Shown here one piece after another: positions 1 through 7,150 of a stretch of 10,572 nt of DNA (positions are counted from its first letter, which is position 1; every line of letters starts with the position of its first letter). Source of the DNA: Burkholderiaceae bacterium (GTDB lineage: Bacteria; Pseudomonadota; Gammaproteobacteria; Burkholderiales; Burkholderiaceae); the NCBI GenBank assembly GCA_022701965.1, contig JAKONL010000562.1, positions 1 to 10,572 of the forward strand, written 5' to 3'. Made by a program: the position numbers and the translations under genes. The notes under the pieces were generated by a model. It made no database searches, was not told the origin of the DNA, and worked only from the letters and a program-made list of their open reading frames with translations.

Positions 1-113
1 ATGTCATGCGCGAACTCGAGCGACTCGACAAGGTGGCCTACGTCCGCTTCGCATCCGTCTACCGGAGCTTCGAGGACGTCGACGAATTTCGCCAGCTCCT
101 GCGCGACATCTAA
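1..113 (+). CDS. nrdR: Transcriptional repressor NrdR, C-terminal end (partial)
   Basis: Partial gene entering from the left edge; reading from base 3, 36 codons are visible before the TAA at 111-113. The translation contains the tail block [18 protein letters not shown], which is highly characteristic of the end of the NrdR ATP-cone domain. NrdR is a cytoplasmic zinc-ribbon/ATP-cone repressor that senses (d)ATP and represses ribonucleotide reductase operons by binding NrdR boxes. The zinc ribbon and most of the ATP cone lie outside the window, so their integrity cannot be judged. nrdR followed closely by ribD is a common proteobacterial arrangement; here a minor-pilin operon separates them. 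Identification is confident because this tail is one of the best conserved parts of the family. Confidence 0.93.
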   Translation, partial: VMRELERLDKVAYVRFASVYRSFEDVDEFRQLLRDI

Positions 114-116
114 AAC

Positions 117-146
117 ATTCGCGCCGACGTTCGTGCGGTAGCGAAT
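117..146 (+). terminator. Possible hairpin just after nrdR
   Basis: Four bases after the nrdR stop codon, arms ATTCGC (117-122) and GCGAAT (141-146) pair perfectly. Inside them CCG (124-126) pairs with CGG (136-138), and AC (127-128) with GT (133-134) around a GTTC loop, leaving small internal bulges. TTAAT follows, but there is no true run of T. The position suits termination or 3'-end protection of the nrdR transcript. The missing U-tract and the bulges make intrinsic termination uncertain. A chance hairpin in GC-rich DNA is the alternative. Confidence 0.35.
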
Positions 147-280
147 TAATACTCGGGTGATCGATTCCGGGCCGGGCTGCGACGAACGGTGTCGTTTCGC
201 AGGCGACCGGCACGATTCCGAAATACCCGCTGTCCAGAATCCGCCTCCGCACCGCCGCAACCGCCGGTGTTGCAAACGCA

Positions 281-285
281 AGAGG
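281..285 (+). promoter_or_regulatory. Ribosome binding site supporting a TTG start of pilV
   Basis: AGAGG ends 5 bases before the TTG at 291. The pilV frame has no ATG upstream of the prepilin cleavage site, only GTG at 189 and 267 and TTG at 270 and 291. This site favours TTG 291, which gives a prepilin leader of normal length (14 residues). Confidence 0.45.
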
Positions 286-290
286 CGCAC

Positions 291-899
291 TTGGAACGAC
301 GACGGCAACATACCTTCGCAAGGAATCGCGGCTCGACATTGATCGAGGTGCTCGTGGCGATCGTCGTCCTGTCGATCGGCTTGCTCGGCATGGTCGGCCT
401 GCATGCAGCGTCGCTGCGGAACAACCGCGATGTACGGCTGCAATCGACCGCGGTGCGCCTGGGGGTCGAACTCGCCGAACGGATGCGCGGCAATCGCATC
501 GTCGCCGCCGACCCCGACGCCGGCGCCAATCCCTACCTGCGGTCGAACCTGACCGCCCTGCCGGGGGCCACCGGTACGGACTGCTTCGCCGCCAGCTGCA
601 CCACGCCGCTGGACGTCGCGCGCTGGGACATGCAGGAATGGCTGCAGCGCGTCTTCGCCGTCGATGCGGGCCTGCCCGGCGCGAGAGTCGTCGTCTGCTT
701 CGACCGGGCGCCCTACGACGGCGACGGCCTGCCGCGATGGTCGTGCACTGGCAGTGGCGACGTCGCCTACGTGAAGCTCGGCTGGACGCGCGTGTCGCTC
801 GGCCGTCCCGCAGCCGGCACCACGGCTCTGGAGCACGCGACCGACGCGGGCAGCCGGCCGGGCGTCGTCCTGCCCGTTGCGAGCGGCGTGCCATCGTGA
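291..899 (+). CDS. pilV: Type IV pilus minor pilin PilV
   Basis: A 202-residue minor pilin of the type IV pilus. In characterised systems PilV joins PilW, PilX and FimU in an inner-membrane complex that primes pilus assembly and connects to PilY1 at the tip. From the TTG start, the basic leader ERRRQHTFARNRG ends in Gly14. The mature protein would begin STLIEVLVAIVVLSIGLLGM, with Glu at +5 and a hydrophobic helix of about 20 residues. Ser replaces the usual Phe at +1. The downstream RNNRDVRLQSTAVRLGVELAERMRGNR (around residues 39-65) is typical of the PilV family, which has an 'A...ERMRaN' block after the helix. Cysteines in the C-terminal half could form disulfides in the periplasm. The start is uncertain: there is no in-frame ATG, and a longer reading from GTG at 189 would give an implausible 48-residue leader. 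The stop overlaps the pilW ATG by one base (TGATG), indicating translational coupling. Confidence 0.88.
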   Translation: MERRRQHTFARNRGSTLIEVLVAIVVLSIGLLGMVGLHAASLRNNRDVRLQSTAVRLGVELAERMRGNRIVAADPDAGANPYLRSNLTALPGATGTDCFAASCTTPLDVARWDMQEWLQRVFAVDAGLPGARVVVCFDRAPYDGDGLPRWSCTGSGDVAYVKLGWTRVSLGRPAAGTTALEHATDAGSRPGVVLPVASGVPS

Positions 900-1936
900 T
901 GACGACACGTCGCCTGCGACACCCGGCCTGCCGCCGGCACGGCGCCCGGGGACTCTCCCTGGTCGAGCTGCTGGTGGCGCTGGCGCTCACCCTGATGCTC
1001 GTCGTCGTCGCGGCCGGCGCACTGCAGGTCGCACGACGCGGATACGCCAGCGTCGATGCGGTGAGCCAGCTTCAGGACAATGCCCGGTTCGCAGCCGACA
1101 TGATCCACAGACTCGCCGGCCAGGCCGGCTACGTCGACGCGGATCTCGCGACCGACACCGATGCCGGCACCTTCATGCTGGCCACGGCGGCCCTGGCGCC
1201 AGCGTCCGTCGAGGGTTACGACGACGCGCTCGTGGCACCGGGCACCATGGGTGCCGTGACAGCCGTCGGCGCGAACGGAAGCCGGAGTGCCGGCTGCGGC
1301 GCTTCGGCCGGATCGGCATGCAGCAACGGCAGCGACATCCTCGTGCTGCGCACTCAGGCCAATGCACGCACGCCGGGCTCCACGAAGACCGACGGCACGA
1401 TGCTCGACTGCATGGGCGACGGCATCGGCACGGTCCCGGCCGATCGCAGCGAGACGAGCGTCAGCGTGCTGCACCTGCGCGTGGGCGGCGATGGAGAGCC
1501 CTCGCTCATGTGCACGACCGGCACGACGAAAGGGTCGGTCACCACGCTTTTGCCCGGTACGCAACCGATCGTGCAGGGCGTGGAGAACTTCCAGGTGCTC
1601 TACGGCGTCGACGGCGTGCTGCCCAACGTGCGTCCCACGGTACCGGGCGACACGGTCGCAGAGCGCTATCTCCGCGCGTCGCAGATGGTCGTTCCCGGCG
1701 ATGCCGAAGGCACGCGCCTCAACTGGCAACGGGTGCGGGCGCTGCGCATCGGCCTCGTGCTGCGCGGTCCGCCCGCCTCGTCCCTGGAACGAACGGCCGC
1801 GGGAACCTTGTATCCGCTCGGCGTGGCGATGTCGTCCGTCGAGGATGCCGGCACCCGCTTCGATCCGGCGCCGGACGGTCGCCTGCGCCAGACGCTGACC
1901 TTCACGGTCCATCTGCACAACCGTCAGCCCTCATGA
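899..1936 (+). CDS. pilW: Type IV pilus minor pilin PilW
   Basis: A 345-residue minor pilin, within the usual PilW size range. The leader MTTRRLRHPACRRHGARG is strongly basic and ends in Gly18; the mature part begins LSLVELLVALALTLMLVVVA with Glu at +5, a class III prepilin signal and transmembrane helix. The block LQDNARFAADMIHRLAGQAGY (residues 58-78) matches the PilW hallmark in which an RFA.. helix leads to an AGY motif. The C-terminal segments RVRALRIGLVLRG and LTFTVHLHNRQ also fit the family. PilW is thought to bridge PilV/FimU and PilX in the priming complex in the inner membrane. The ATG at 899 is chosen because it precedes the leader directly and overlaps the pilV stop by one base. 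No strong Shine-Dalgarno sequence is seen, so translation probably depends on coupling to pilV. The central region is variable and rich in Gly, Ala and Thr, as is normal here. Confidence 0.9.
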   Translation: MTTRRLRHPACRRHGARGLSLVELLVALALTLMLVVVAAGALQVARRGYASVDAVSQLQDNARFAADMIHRLAGQAGYVDADLATDTDAGTFMLATAALAPASVEGYDDALVAPGTMGAVTAVGANGSRSAGCGASAGSACSNGSDILVLRTQANARTPGSTKTDGTMLDCMGDGIGTVPADRSETSVSVLHLRVGGDGEPSLMCTTGTTKGSVTTLLPGTQPIVQGVENFQVLYGVDGVLPNVRPTVPGDTVAERYLRASQMVVPGDAEGTRLNWQRVRALRIGLVLRGPPASSLERTAAGTLYPLGVAMSSVEDAGTRFDPAPDGRLRQTLTFTVHLHNRQPS

Positions 1937-2538
1937 CGGCCCGCCACGGATACGGCTCGGCGTCGGCCGGCGTCGCGCTGATCGTCGTCATGGTGGTGCT
2001 CGTCATCGTGTCGGTGCTGGGCATCGGCTCCGTGCAGCTTTCGATGATGACCGGCCGCGGCGCGCGCAACGATCGCGATGCGCAGCTCGCGCTGCAGTCG
2101 GCCGAAGCGGCCCTGCGCGATGCGGTCGCCGATATCGACGGACCGCCGGCGACGTCGAAACGGGCCTCGGCCTTCGCGGCCGGGAACCTGCTCGATTTCG
2201 AGAACGGATGCGGAACCGTGGCGATCCGCAAGGGCCTGTGCGCGCAGACCCTGGTCGGGCGGCCCGCGTGGCAGACGGTCGACCTGTCCGACAACGCGCG
2301 CACCGCCGCATTCGGCGAATTCACCGGTCGCTCCTTCGCCAGCGCGTCGGGCGACGGACACGGCGTCATGCCCGCCGCGCTGCCGCGCTATGTCGTCGAG
2401 GCGATCGAGGACCGGGAGCCGTTCCGCGATCTTTCCAAGCCGCCGGGGCTGGTGTACCGCGTCACGGCAATGGGGTTCGGTCCGCGACGGGACATCCAGG
2501 CGGTGGTCCAGATGGTCTATCGAAAAAGGAAGGACTGA
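1933..2538 (+). CDS. pilX: Type IV pilus minor pilin PilX
   Basis: A 201-residue protein with a PilX-type N-terminus. After Gly13 comes VALIVVMVVLVIVSVLGI, a hydrophobic helix without the Glu at +5 that typical pilins carry (Val here). This is in line with PilX and GspK-like tip subunits and is not necessarily a defect. The next block, RNDRDAQLALQSAEAALRDAV (residues 45-65), is the most diagnostic: PilX proteins show 'N.rD...A..aAEaALr' right after the helix. The remainder ends with YRVTAMGFGPRRDIQAVVQMVYRK, the usual last strands. In the priming complex PilX is proposed to lie at the tip and contact PilY1, encoded directly downstream. The ATG overlaps the pilW stop by 4 bases (ATGA) with no clear ribosome binding site, so translational coupling is likely. 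Confidence is high because position and sequence agree. Confidence 0.88.
   Translation: MTARHGYGSASAGVALIVVMVVLVIVSVLGIGSVQLSMMTGRGARNDRDAQLALQSAEAALRDAVADIDGPPATSKRASAFAAGNLLDFENGCGTVAIRKGLCAQTLVGRPAWQTVDLSDNARTAAFGEFTGRSFASASGDGHGVMPAALPRYVVEAIEDREPFRDLSKPPGLVYRVTAMGFGPRRDIQAVVQMVYRKRKD
2526..2534 (+). promoter_or_regulatory. Strong ribosome binding site of pilY1
   Basis: AAGGAAGGA lies inside the last codons of pilX, 6 bases before the ATG at 2541. It is the best Shine-Dalgarno sequence in the window and fixes the pilY1 start. Confidence 0.75.
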
Positions 2539-2540
2539 CG

Positions 2541-5500
2541 ATGGGTCGTTCGTTTCGCCTCCCGTCCTTGGTCGGCGCCCTCCTCGCGCTCACTGGCCTT
2601 GCCGTTTTCTGGGCGGTCGTCGCGCAGGAGGAGCCCGCCCGGCTCGTCGCGCTGTCGGCGGAGCCGCTTTCCGCCGCGATGACCCAGAAGCCGACGCTCG
2701 CCCTGGCGCTCTCGGTGGAATTCCCGACCGTCGGCGCCCAGTACACGGAGCCCCGCTACTCGCCCCGCGAGGCCTACATCGGCTACTTCGACGCCGAGAG
2801 CTGCTACGCCTACGTCGACCCTGCCGACGCCGCACTGCGCCGCTTCGACCGCATCGGCGCAGCCACCGGCCGGCGCTGCGACGGCACGGCCTTCAGCGGC
2901 AATTTCCTGAACTGGGCCTCGACCTCCACGATCGACATCCTGCGCCTGGGCCTGACCGGCGGTGACCGCGTCGTCGAAACCGCGGCGCTCACCGTGCTGC
3001 AGCGCGCGGTGCTCCACCGGGTCGGCGACGGCAATTTCGCGAAGAAGGTCCTGGCGTCCGCCGAGGTCGCAGGTGCCGTACCCGCCGGTCTGCGCGGCCG
3101 GTGGACGGGCGGCATCGTGATCTCGAATTGCCTGGACCGGATGACCTTCGGAACCGGCACGAACGGCACCTGCCTGGACCCCGGCGACAACGCGGATCTC
3201 GGCGGCGCCGGTCGCGCGCACGGCTCGGAGGCACTTTCGAGCGACGTCTTCTTCTACGCCCGCGTGAGGGTGTGCGAGTCTTCCGCTTCCGGCGAACTGA
3301 CCGACCCCCGGAAGGCCTACTGCGCACGCTATCCGGCCGGCAACTTCAAGCCGGTGGGCAACCTGCAGAAGTACAGCGACCGCCTGCGGGTCGCCGCCTT
3401 CGGGTATCTCATGGACGACGGCAATCAGCGCTACGGCGGCGTGCTGCGCGCGCCCATGAAGTTCGTCGGGCCGCGAGGCTTCGACACCGAAGGGCGGCGC
3501 CTGGCAGGCAACGCCCGGGCGGAATGGGACGACGCGACCGGCGTCTTCCGGCCCAACCCGGAGAACGCCGCCGAGGGCCGCAGCGGGGTCGTCAACTACC
3601 TCAACCAGTTCGGTCGGACCGGACCGGTGGCCGGGCGCTACAAGACCGTCGACCCGGTCGGCGAGCTCTACTACGAGGCCCTGCGCTACCTCCAGGGCCT
3701 GCCGCCGACCCCGCAGGCGGTCTCCGGCATGACGGACGCCATGAAGGACGGCTTTCCCGTGTACGACCGGTGGGACGACCCGCATGCCGCCGGGTCGCCG
3801 CGTCGAAGCCACGCCTGCACGCGCAACAACATCCTCGTCATCGGCGACGTCAACACGCACAACGACAAGTCGATTCCCGGCAACACCGGCCGCCTCGACA
3901 TCGGCGAGTTTCCGCGCCCCGCCGATCCGGCCGCGAACGAGCCCGATTTCGTCGCCTGGACCCGCGTCGTCGGCGGCTTCGAATCGGGATCGCCCGTGTC
4001 CTATATCGACGCGACCGGCCAACCCAGGACCACCTCGAACCCCAATGCGGCGAGCGATTCCGCACGCTCCCCGTTGAAGGAGCTCTCGGGCATGTCCGAG
4101 GCGGACACGGGCGCCGACCGGGCCGGCTACCACATGGCCGGCATGGCCTACTGGGCGAACACCCACGACATCCGTGGCGCGCAATGGACGGCCGAACCCG
4201 CGAAGCAGCGCCCAGGCATGCGCGTGACCACCTACGCTGTCGACGTCAACGAGGGCGGCACCGACTCGGAACTGCAGAACCGCCGCCGCAAGCAGTTGTT
4301 CCTCGCAGCCAAGTACGGTGGCTTCAAGGACGGTTCCGCGTTCGGCAACCCGTTTCTGGACGCACAGGGGGCGTTGGACAACCGGGGCTGGGAGGCCACG
4401 GACGCCCGGGGCGACCCCCGCACCTACCGTCTGTCGAGCAGTGCCTCGGCCGTGCTGCAGGGTCTCGACGCCATCTTCGCGAACCTGGCGTCCCGAAGCA
4501 ACGTCGTCGCCGCGGGCGATACGCCGACCGGCATCCTCACGCCGGGGTCGGGCCTGCTGAACTACCAGGCCAGCTTCGATCCGGACCGCTGGAGCGGCGA
4601 CGTGCTCGCGCTTCCCGTCACCGCGGACGCCGAAGGCACGGTTCGCACCGCGAACGCCCGGGACGAGGCCCGCTGGTCCGCCGCCGACCGGCTCGACGCC
4701 GCGACAAACGACATCGCGGCGCGCCGGATCGTCGTCGGACGGACCGACAGCCGGCTGGCCGCGGCGACCGAGTTCCGATGGCCGGACCTCGAACACGCGC
4801 TGGGGGGCTACAGCCTGCGCGACCTGCTCGACCGGCCCGCACCCGGCGCCGCAGCCGACGGGCTCGGGCAGCGGCGCCTCGAGTTCCTGCGCGGTGATCG
4901 CCGGTCGGAGGGCGAAGTGTTCCGCCGACGCGCAAGCCGGCTCGGTGACATCGTCCATTCGGGAATCGCCGTGTCGGGTCCACCGGGCCCGGGCAGCAAT
5001 GCACCCGGCTATGCCGCTTTCCACGAGAAGACCAGGGGCCGAGGTGAAGCGCTCTTCGTCGGCGCCAACGACGGCATGCTCCATGCGTTCGATGCCCGCG
5101 ACGGCCGCGAACTCTTCGCCTACATCCCCAGCTGGATGGGACCGAACCTCGCCGCGCTCGCCGCGCCCGACTACGACGCCGGCGGTCATCGCGCCTTCGT
5201 CGATGCGACTCCCCGCGTGGCCGACGTACCCATGGCCGACGGCGGCTGGAAGACGGTGCTGGTCGGCGGCACCGGCGCCGGCGGCCAGGGCGTCTTCGCG
5301 CTCGACGTGACCGATCCGGCCGCGTTCGACACCTCGAAGGTGTTGTGGGAGTTCACCGACCGCGACGACCCGCAGATGGGCAACGTCGTCGGCCGACCTT
5401 CGATCGCGAAATTCCGCACCAGCGCGGCTTCCGCGACCGGCGCTGCCGTCTACCGCAGTTTCGCGATCGTCGCCAGCGGGGTGAACAGTTCGCTCGCCGA

Positions 5501-6545
5501 CGGCTTCGCGCGACCCGACGGCGTTCCTGCGATCTTCCTGCTCGACCTCTCGAAGCCATCGACGACGCCCTGGCGCCTGAACGTCAATTACTTCCGGCTC
5601 TCCGTGCCCACCGACGCGGCGCGCTCCCGCACGATGGCGCCAGGGGTGGTCGAGGCCGGCATCACGCTCGGCCCGGCCGGCGAGGTGCGAGCGCTGTACG
5701 CGGGCGATCTCCACGGCCGGCTGTGGAAGCTCGACTTCACCGCGCTCGGTACCGGCGGCTGGAACTTCGACGCGCTGTCGGCGTTCCGGACGAAGGCGAC
5801 GGGCGGCGTCGCCGCGCCGTTCTTCGTCGCCAGCGATCCGCACGGAACAGCACAGCCGATCACGATGGCACCGGCCCTCACCGGCGGCCCCGGCCGCAGC
5901 GTCCTCGTGTCTTTCGGCACGGGCAAGTACCTCGAGGCCAGCGACACCGGAAGCGCCGACATGCAGACCCAGTCGGTCTACACGCTCTACGACGACGGCG
6001 ACGCAGCCGCGGGCATTGCCGGACGGGGCCGGCTGGCTGGAGGCGACATCGACGACGGCGAGGTCCGCCTGCCGGCCTTCGCCTGGGGACGGCCGGCGGG
6101 CGACGACGACCGCTCCAGCCGTTCGGGCTGGTATTTCGATCTGCCTGGAGCCGGAGAACGCCAGGTCGGTGCGATGCGCACCTTCGGTTCGAAGCTGCTC
6201 TTCGCGTCCCTGGTGCCCGAGGACCGCGCCGCGTCGCCATCGCAGGATTGCAGCGCGGGCAGCAGGCTCTACGTGCTCGACCTCGCGACGGGGCGTGGGA
6301 CGTCTTCGGCATCGACCGTCGGGCTGCTCGACGCCCCCTACGTCGTGCAGGTCGGCGCCTCGACCCACGGTCCGGTGGACTCGGTCGGCCAGGGCGGATC
6401 GCTCAGCCGCGGCCGCATCGTCATGCGAGGCGCCCGCGGTGTCGTGTCGGCGCCGGACCTCCTGGAGCGCCGCACCACCTTCGGCATGCTGAGCTGGCGT
6501 CGCATCAACAACTACCAGGAGCTGCACCGTGCGAGCGCAGACTGA
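2541..6545 (+). CDS. pilY1: PilY1/PilC family pilus tip adhesin and assembly factor
   Basis: A 1334-residue secreted protein, somewhat longer than Pseudomonas PilY1. Residues 1-28 form a signal peptide: a basic start, a hydrophobic core, and likely cleavage after AVVA. The N-terminal half holds LALALSVEFPTVG where vWA proteins have the DxSxS metal site, then SGNFLNWAS around 119-127 and CTRNNILVIGDVNTHND around 426-442. It looks like a metal-site-less vWA-like region of the betaproteobacterial PilY1 type. From about residue 799 (GDIVHSGIAVSGPP) a PilC-type beta-propeller follows, with LFVGANDGMLHAFDA (838-852), VLVGGTGAGGQGVFALDVTDP, LWEFTDRDDPQMGNVVGRP and YAGDLHGRLWKLDF (1053-1066). The end, FGMLSWRRINNYQE, is family-typical. 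PilY1 sits at the pilus tip or outer surface; in relatives it promotes pilus extension, adhesion, twitching and surface sensing. The segment before YAGDL lacks the acidic calcium-binding loop of other members. The gene starts 2 bases after pilX and overlaps the next gene by 17 bases. Confidence 0.93.
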   Translation: MGRSFRLPSLVGALLALTGLAVFWAVVAQEEPARLVALSAEPLSAAMTQKPTLALALSVEFPTVGAQYTEPRYSPREAYIGYFDAESCYAYVDPADAALRRFDRIGAATGRRCDGTAFSGNFLNWASTSTIDILRLGLTGGDRVVETAALTVLQRAVLHRVGDGNFAKKVLASAEVAGAVPAGLRGRWTGGIVISNCLDRMTFGTGTNGTCLDPGDNADLGGAGRAHGSEALSSDVFFYARVRVCESSASGELTDPRKAYCARYPAGNFKPVGNLQKYSDRLRVAAFGYLMDDGNQRYGGVLRAPMKFVGPRGFDTEGRRLAGNARAEWDDATGVFRPNPENAAEGRSGVVNYLNQFGRTGPVAGRYKTVDPVGELYYEALRYLQGLPPTPQAVSGMTDAMKDGFPVYDRWDDPHAAGSPRRSHACTRNNILVIGDVNTHNDKSIPGNTGRLDIGEFPRPADPAANEPDFVAWTRVVGGFESGSPVSYIDATGQPRTTSNPNAASDSARSPLKELSGMSEADTGADRAGYHMAGMAYWANTHDIRGAQWTAEPAKQRPGMRVTTYAVDVNEGGTDSELQNRRRKQLFLAAKYGGFKDGSAFGNPFLDAQGALDNRGWEATDARGDPRTYRLSSSASAVLQGLDAIFANLASRSNVVAAGDTPTGILTPGSGLLNYQASFDPDRWSGDVLALPVTADAEGTVRTANARDEARWSAADRLDAATNDIAARRIVVGRTDSRLAAATEFRWPDLEHALGGYSLRDLLDRPAPGAAADGLGQRRLEFLRGDRRSEGEVFRRRASRLGDIVHSGIAVSGPPGPGSNAPGYAAFHEKTRGRGEALFVGANDGMLHAFDARDGRELFAYIPSWMGPNLAALAAPDYDAGGHRAFVDATPRVADVPMADGGWKTVLVGGTGAGGQGVFALDVTDPAAFDTSKVLWEFTDRDDPQMGNVVGRPSIAKFRTSAASATGAAVYRSFAIVASGVNSSLADGFARPDGVPAIFLLDLSKPSTTPWRLNVNYFRLSVPTDAARSRTMAPGVVEAGITLGPAGEVRALYAGDLHGRLWKLDFTALGTGGWNFDALSAFRTKATGGVAAPFFVASDPHGTAQPITMAPALTGGPGRSVLVSFGTGKYLEASDTGSADMQTQSVYTLYDDGDAAAGIAGRGRLAGGDIDDGEVRLPAFAWGRPAGDDDRSSRSGWYFDLPGAGERQVGAMRTFGSKLLFASLVPEDRAASPSQDCSAGSRLYVLDLATGRGTSSASTVGLLDAPYVVQVGASTHGPVDSVGQGGSLSRGRIVMRGARGVVSAPDLLERRTTFGMLSWRRINNYQELHRASAD
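6517..6521 (+). promoter_or_regulatory. Ribosome binding site for the GTG start of the FimT-like gene
   Basis: AGGAG inside the end of pilY1, 7 bases before the GTG at 6529. It decides the start codon, because no in-frame ATG precedes the prepilin cleavage site. Confidence 0.65.
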
Positions 6546-7140
6546 CGCGACCGCGTCCTGCGGATGCGGATCGGAAGGCTTCACGCTGGTCGAACTCATG
6601 GTCGTGCTCGCCCTACTGGCCATCGCAATGACGATGGCGGCTCCCGGCCTCGCCGGCTTCATGCGCAGCGCGGAACTCACGACCGCCGCCAGCGGCTTCG
6701 TCGCCGGCCTCGATGCCGCACGCTCCGAGGCCATGAAGCGCAACCTTCCGGCACTGGTCGTACCGCTGGACGCGGCGCGCCGCGACTGGTCCCGGGGCTT
6801 CGTCGCATTCGTCGACGTCGACCTCGACGGTGCCTACGACGAAGCGGTCGACCTCACCGTACTGCGCCATCCGATCTCGGCGTCGTTCCTCGATGTCTCC
6901 GGTACCGGCACCGCCAAGTCCGTTCCCGCCTATGTGCGCTACGATGGATCGGGCTTCTCGAAGAAGACCGACGGCAGCTTCATCGCCTTGAGCATGAGCT
7001 TTTCCCGCAACGACGCTCCGGCAGCCGAAGCCTTCTCGCAGACACGACGCGTCTTCATCGCGCGCACCGGACGGGTCCGGATGTGCACTCCCGCATCCGA
7101 GAGGGACGCACGCTGCGAAATGCCGGGTACCGATCCCTGA
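6529..7140 (+). CDS. fimT: GspH/FimT-family type IV pilus pseudopilin (FimT/FimU-like)
   Basis: A 203-residue prepilin-like protein starting at GTG 6529 and overlapping the end of pilY1 by 17 bases. The leader ends at Gly17, followed by FTLVELMVVLALLAIAMTMAAP with Phe at +1 and Glu at +5, a textbook prepilin peptidase site and helix. ASGFVAGLDAARSEAMKRN (residues 54-72) is the FimT/GspH signature. W87..GFVAFVDVDLDGAYDE (to residue 105) matches the conserved 'W..G...F.D.n.dG..d' strand pair, and GRVRMC near the end (181-186), with a second Cys at 196, matches the usual C-terminal disulfide. In Pseudomonas the equivalent gene (fimU) opens the cluster; here the only family member closes it. It probably supplies the FimU role in the priming complex, which is inference. 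The leader MRAQTDATASCGCGSEG is odd: one Arg, two acidic residues and two Cys, where leaders are normally basic. FimT versus FimU cannot be settled by eye. Confidence 0.87.
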   Translation: MRAQTDATASCGCGSEGFTLVELMVVLALLAIAMTMAAPGLAGFMRSAELTTAASGFVAGLDAARSEAMKRNLPALVVPLDAARRDWSRGFVAFVDVDLDGAYDEAVDLTVLRHPISASFLDVSGTGTAKSVPAYVRYDGSGFSKKTDGSFIALSMSFSRNDAPAAEAFSQTRRVFIARTGRVRMCTPASERDARCEMPGTDP

Positions 7141-7150
7141 CCACGCTCCC

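Larger units (their letters stand above)
114..290 (+). other. Intergenic leader between nrdR and pilV
   Basis: This is the only sizeable non-coding gap in the window. It should hold the promoter of the minor-pilin operon, because pilV is the first gene of a tight unidirectional cluster. Apart from the hairpin at 117-146, I see an AT-richer patch at 144-153 (AATTAATACT) that could contribute a -10 element, but no convincing -35 partner at 16-18 bases. A GGCAC at 208-212 resembles half of a sigma-54 site, but the matching GC of the -12 element is absent. The pilV frame stays open back to a GTG at 189, but the upstream part does not look like coding sequence: it is arginine/proline-rich with no ATG. 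No riboswitch or repeat was recognised. Confidence 0.5.

Noticed and set aside
208..224. Possible sigma-54 promoter (GGCAC-like element) upstream of pilV
   Set aside because: Only the -24 half resembles the consensus; the -12 GC is not at the required spacing.
114..290. Search for an FMN riboswitch controlling riboflavin genes here and in the short gaps before ribD, ribE, ribB and ribH
   Set aside because: None of the conserved RFN-element blocks is seen, and the gaps inside the rib cluster are far too short to hold one.
767..1918. Long minus-strand open frame opposite pilW, and similar shadows opposite ribD and ribB
   Set aside because: Same GC-bias effect. The translations are compositionally odd (His/Arg/Ala-rich) and the + strand genes are well supported.
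4407..4415. RGD tripeptide in PilY1 (residues 623-625; a second at 784-786), reminiscent of the integrin-binding RGD of Pseudomonas PilY1
   Set aside because: With the high Arg, Gly and Asp content of a 1334-residue protein, one or two RGD triplets are expected by chance. Neither lies next to a recognisable calcium loop.
2517..6743. Very long open frame on the minus strand (about 1400 codons) opposite pilY1
   Set aside because: Its codons lie exactly in register with pilY1 codons, so it stays open simply because pilY1 avoids TTA, CTA and TCA, which are rare in high-GC genomes. Its translation has no recognisable domain, while the + strand encodes clear PilY1 motifs throughout.
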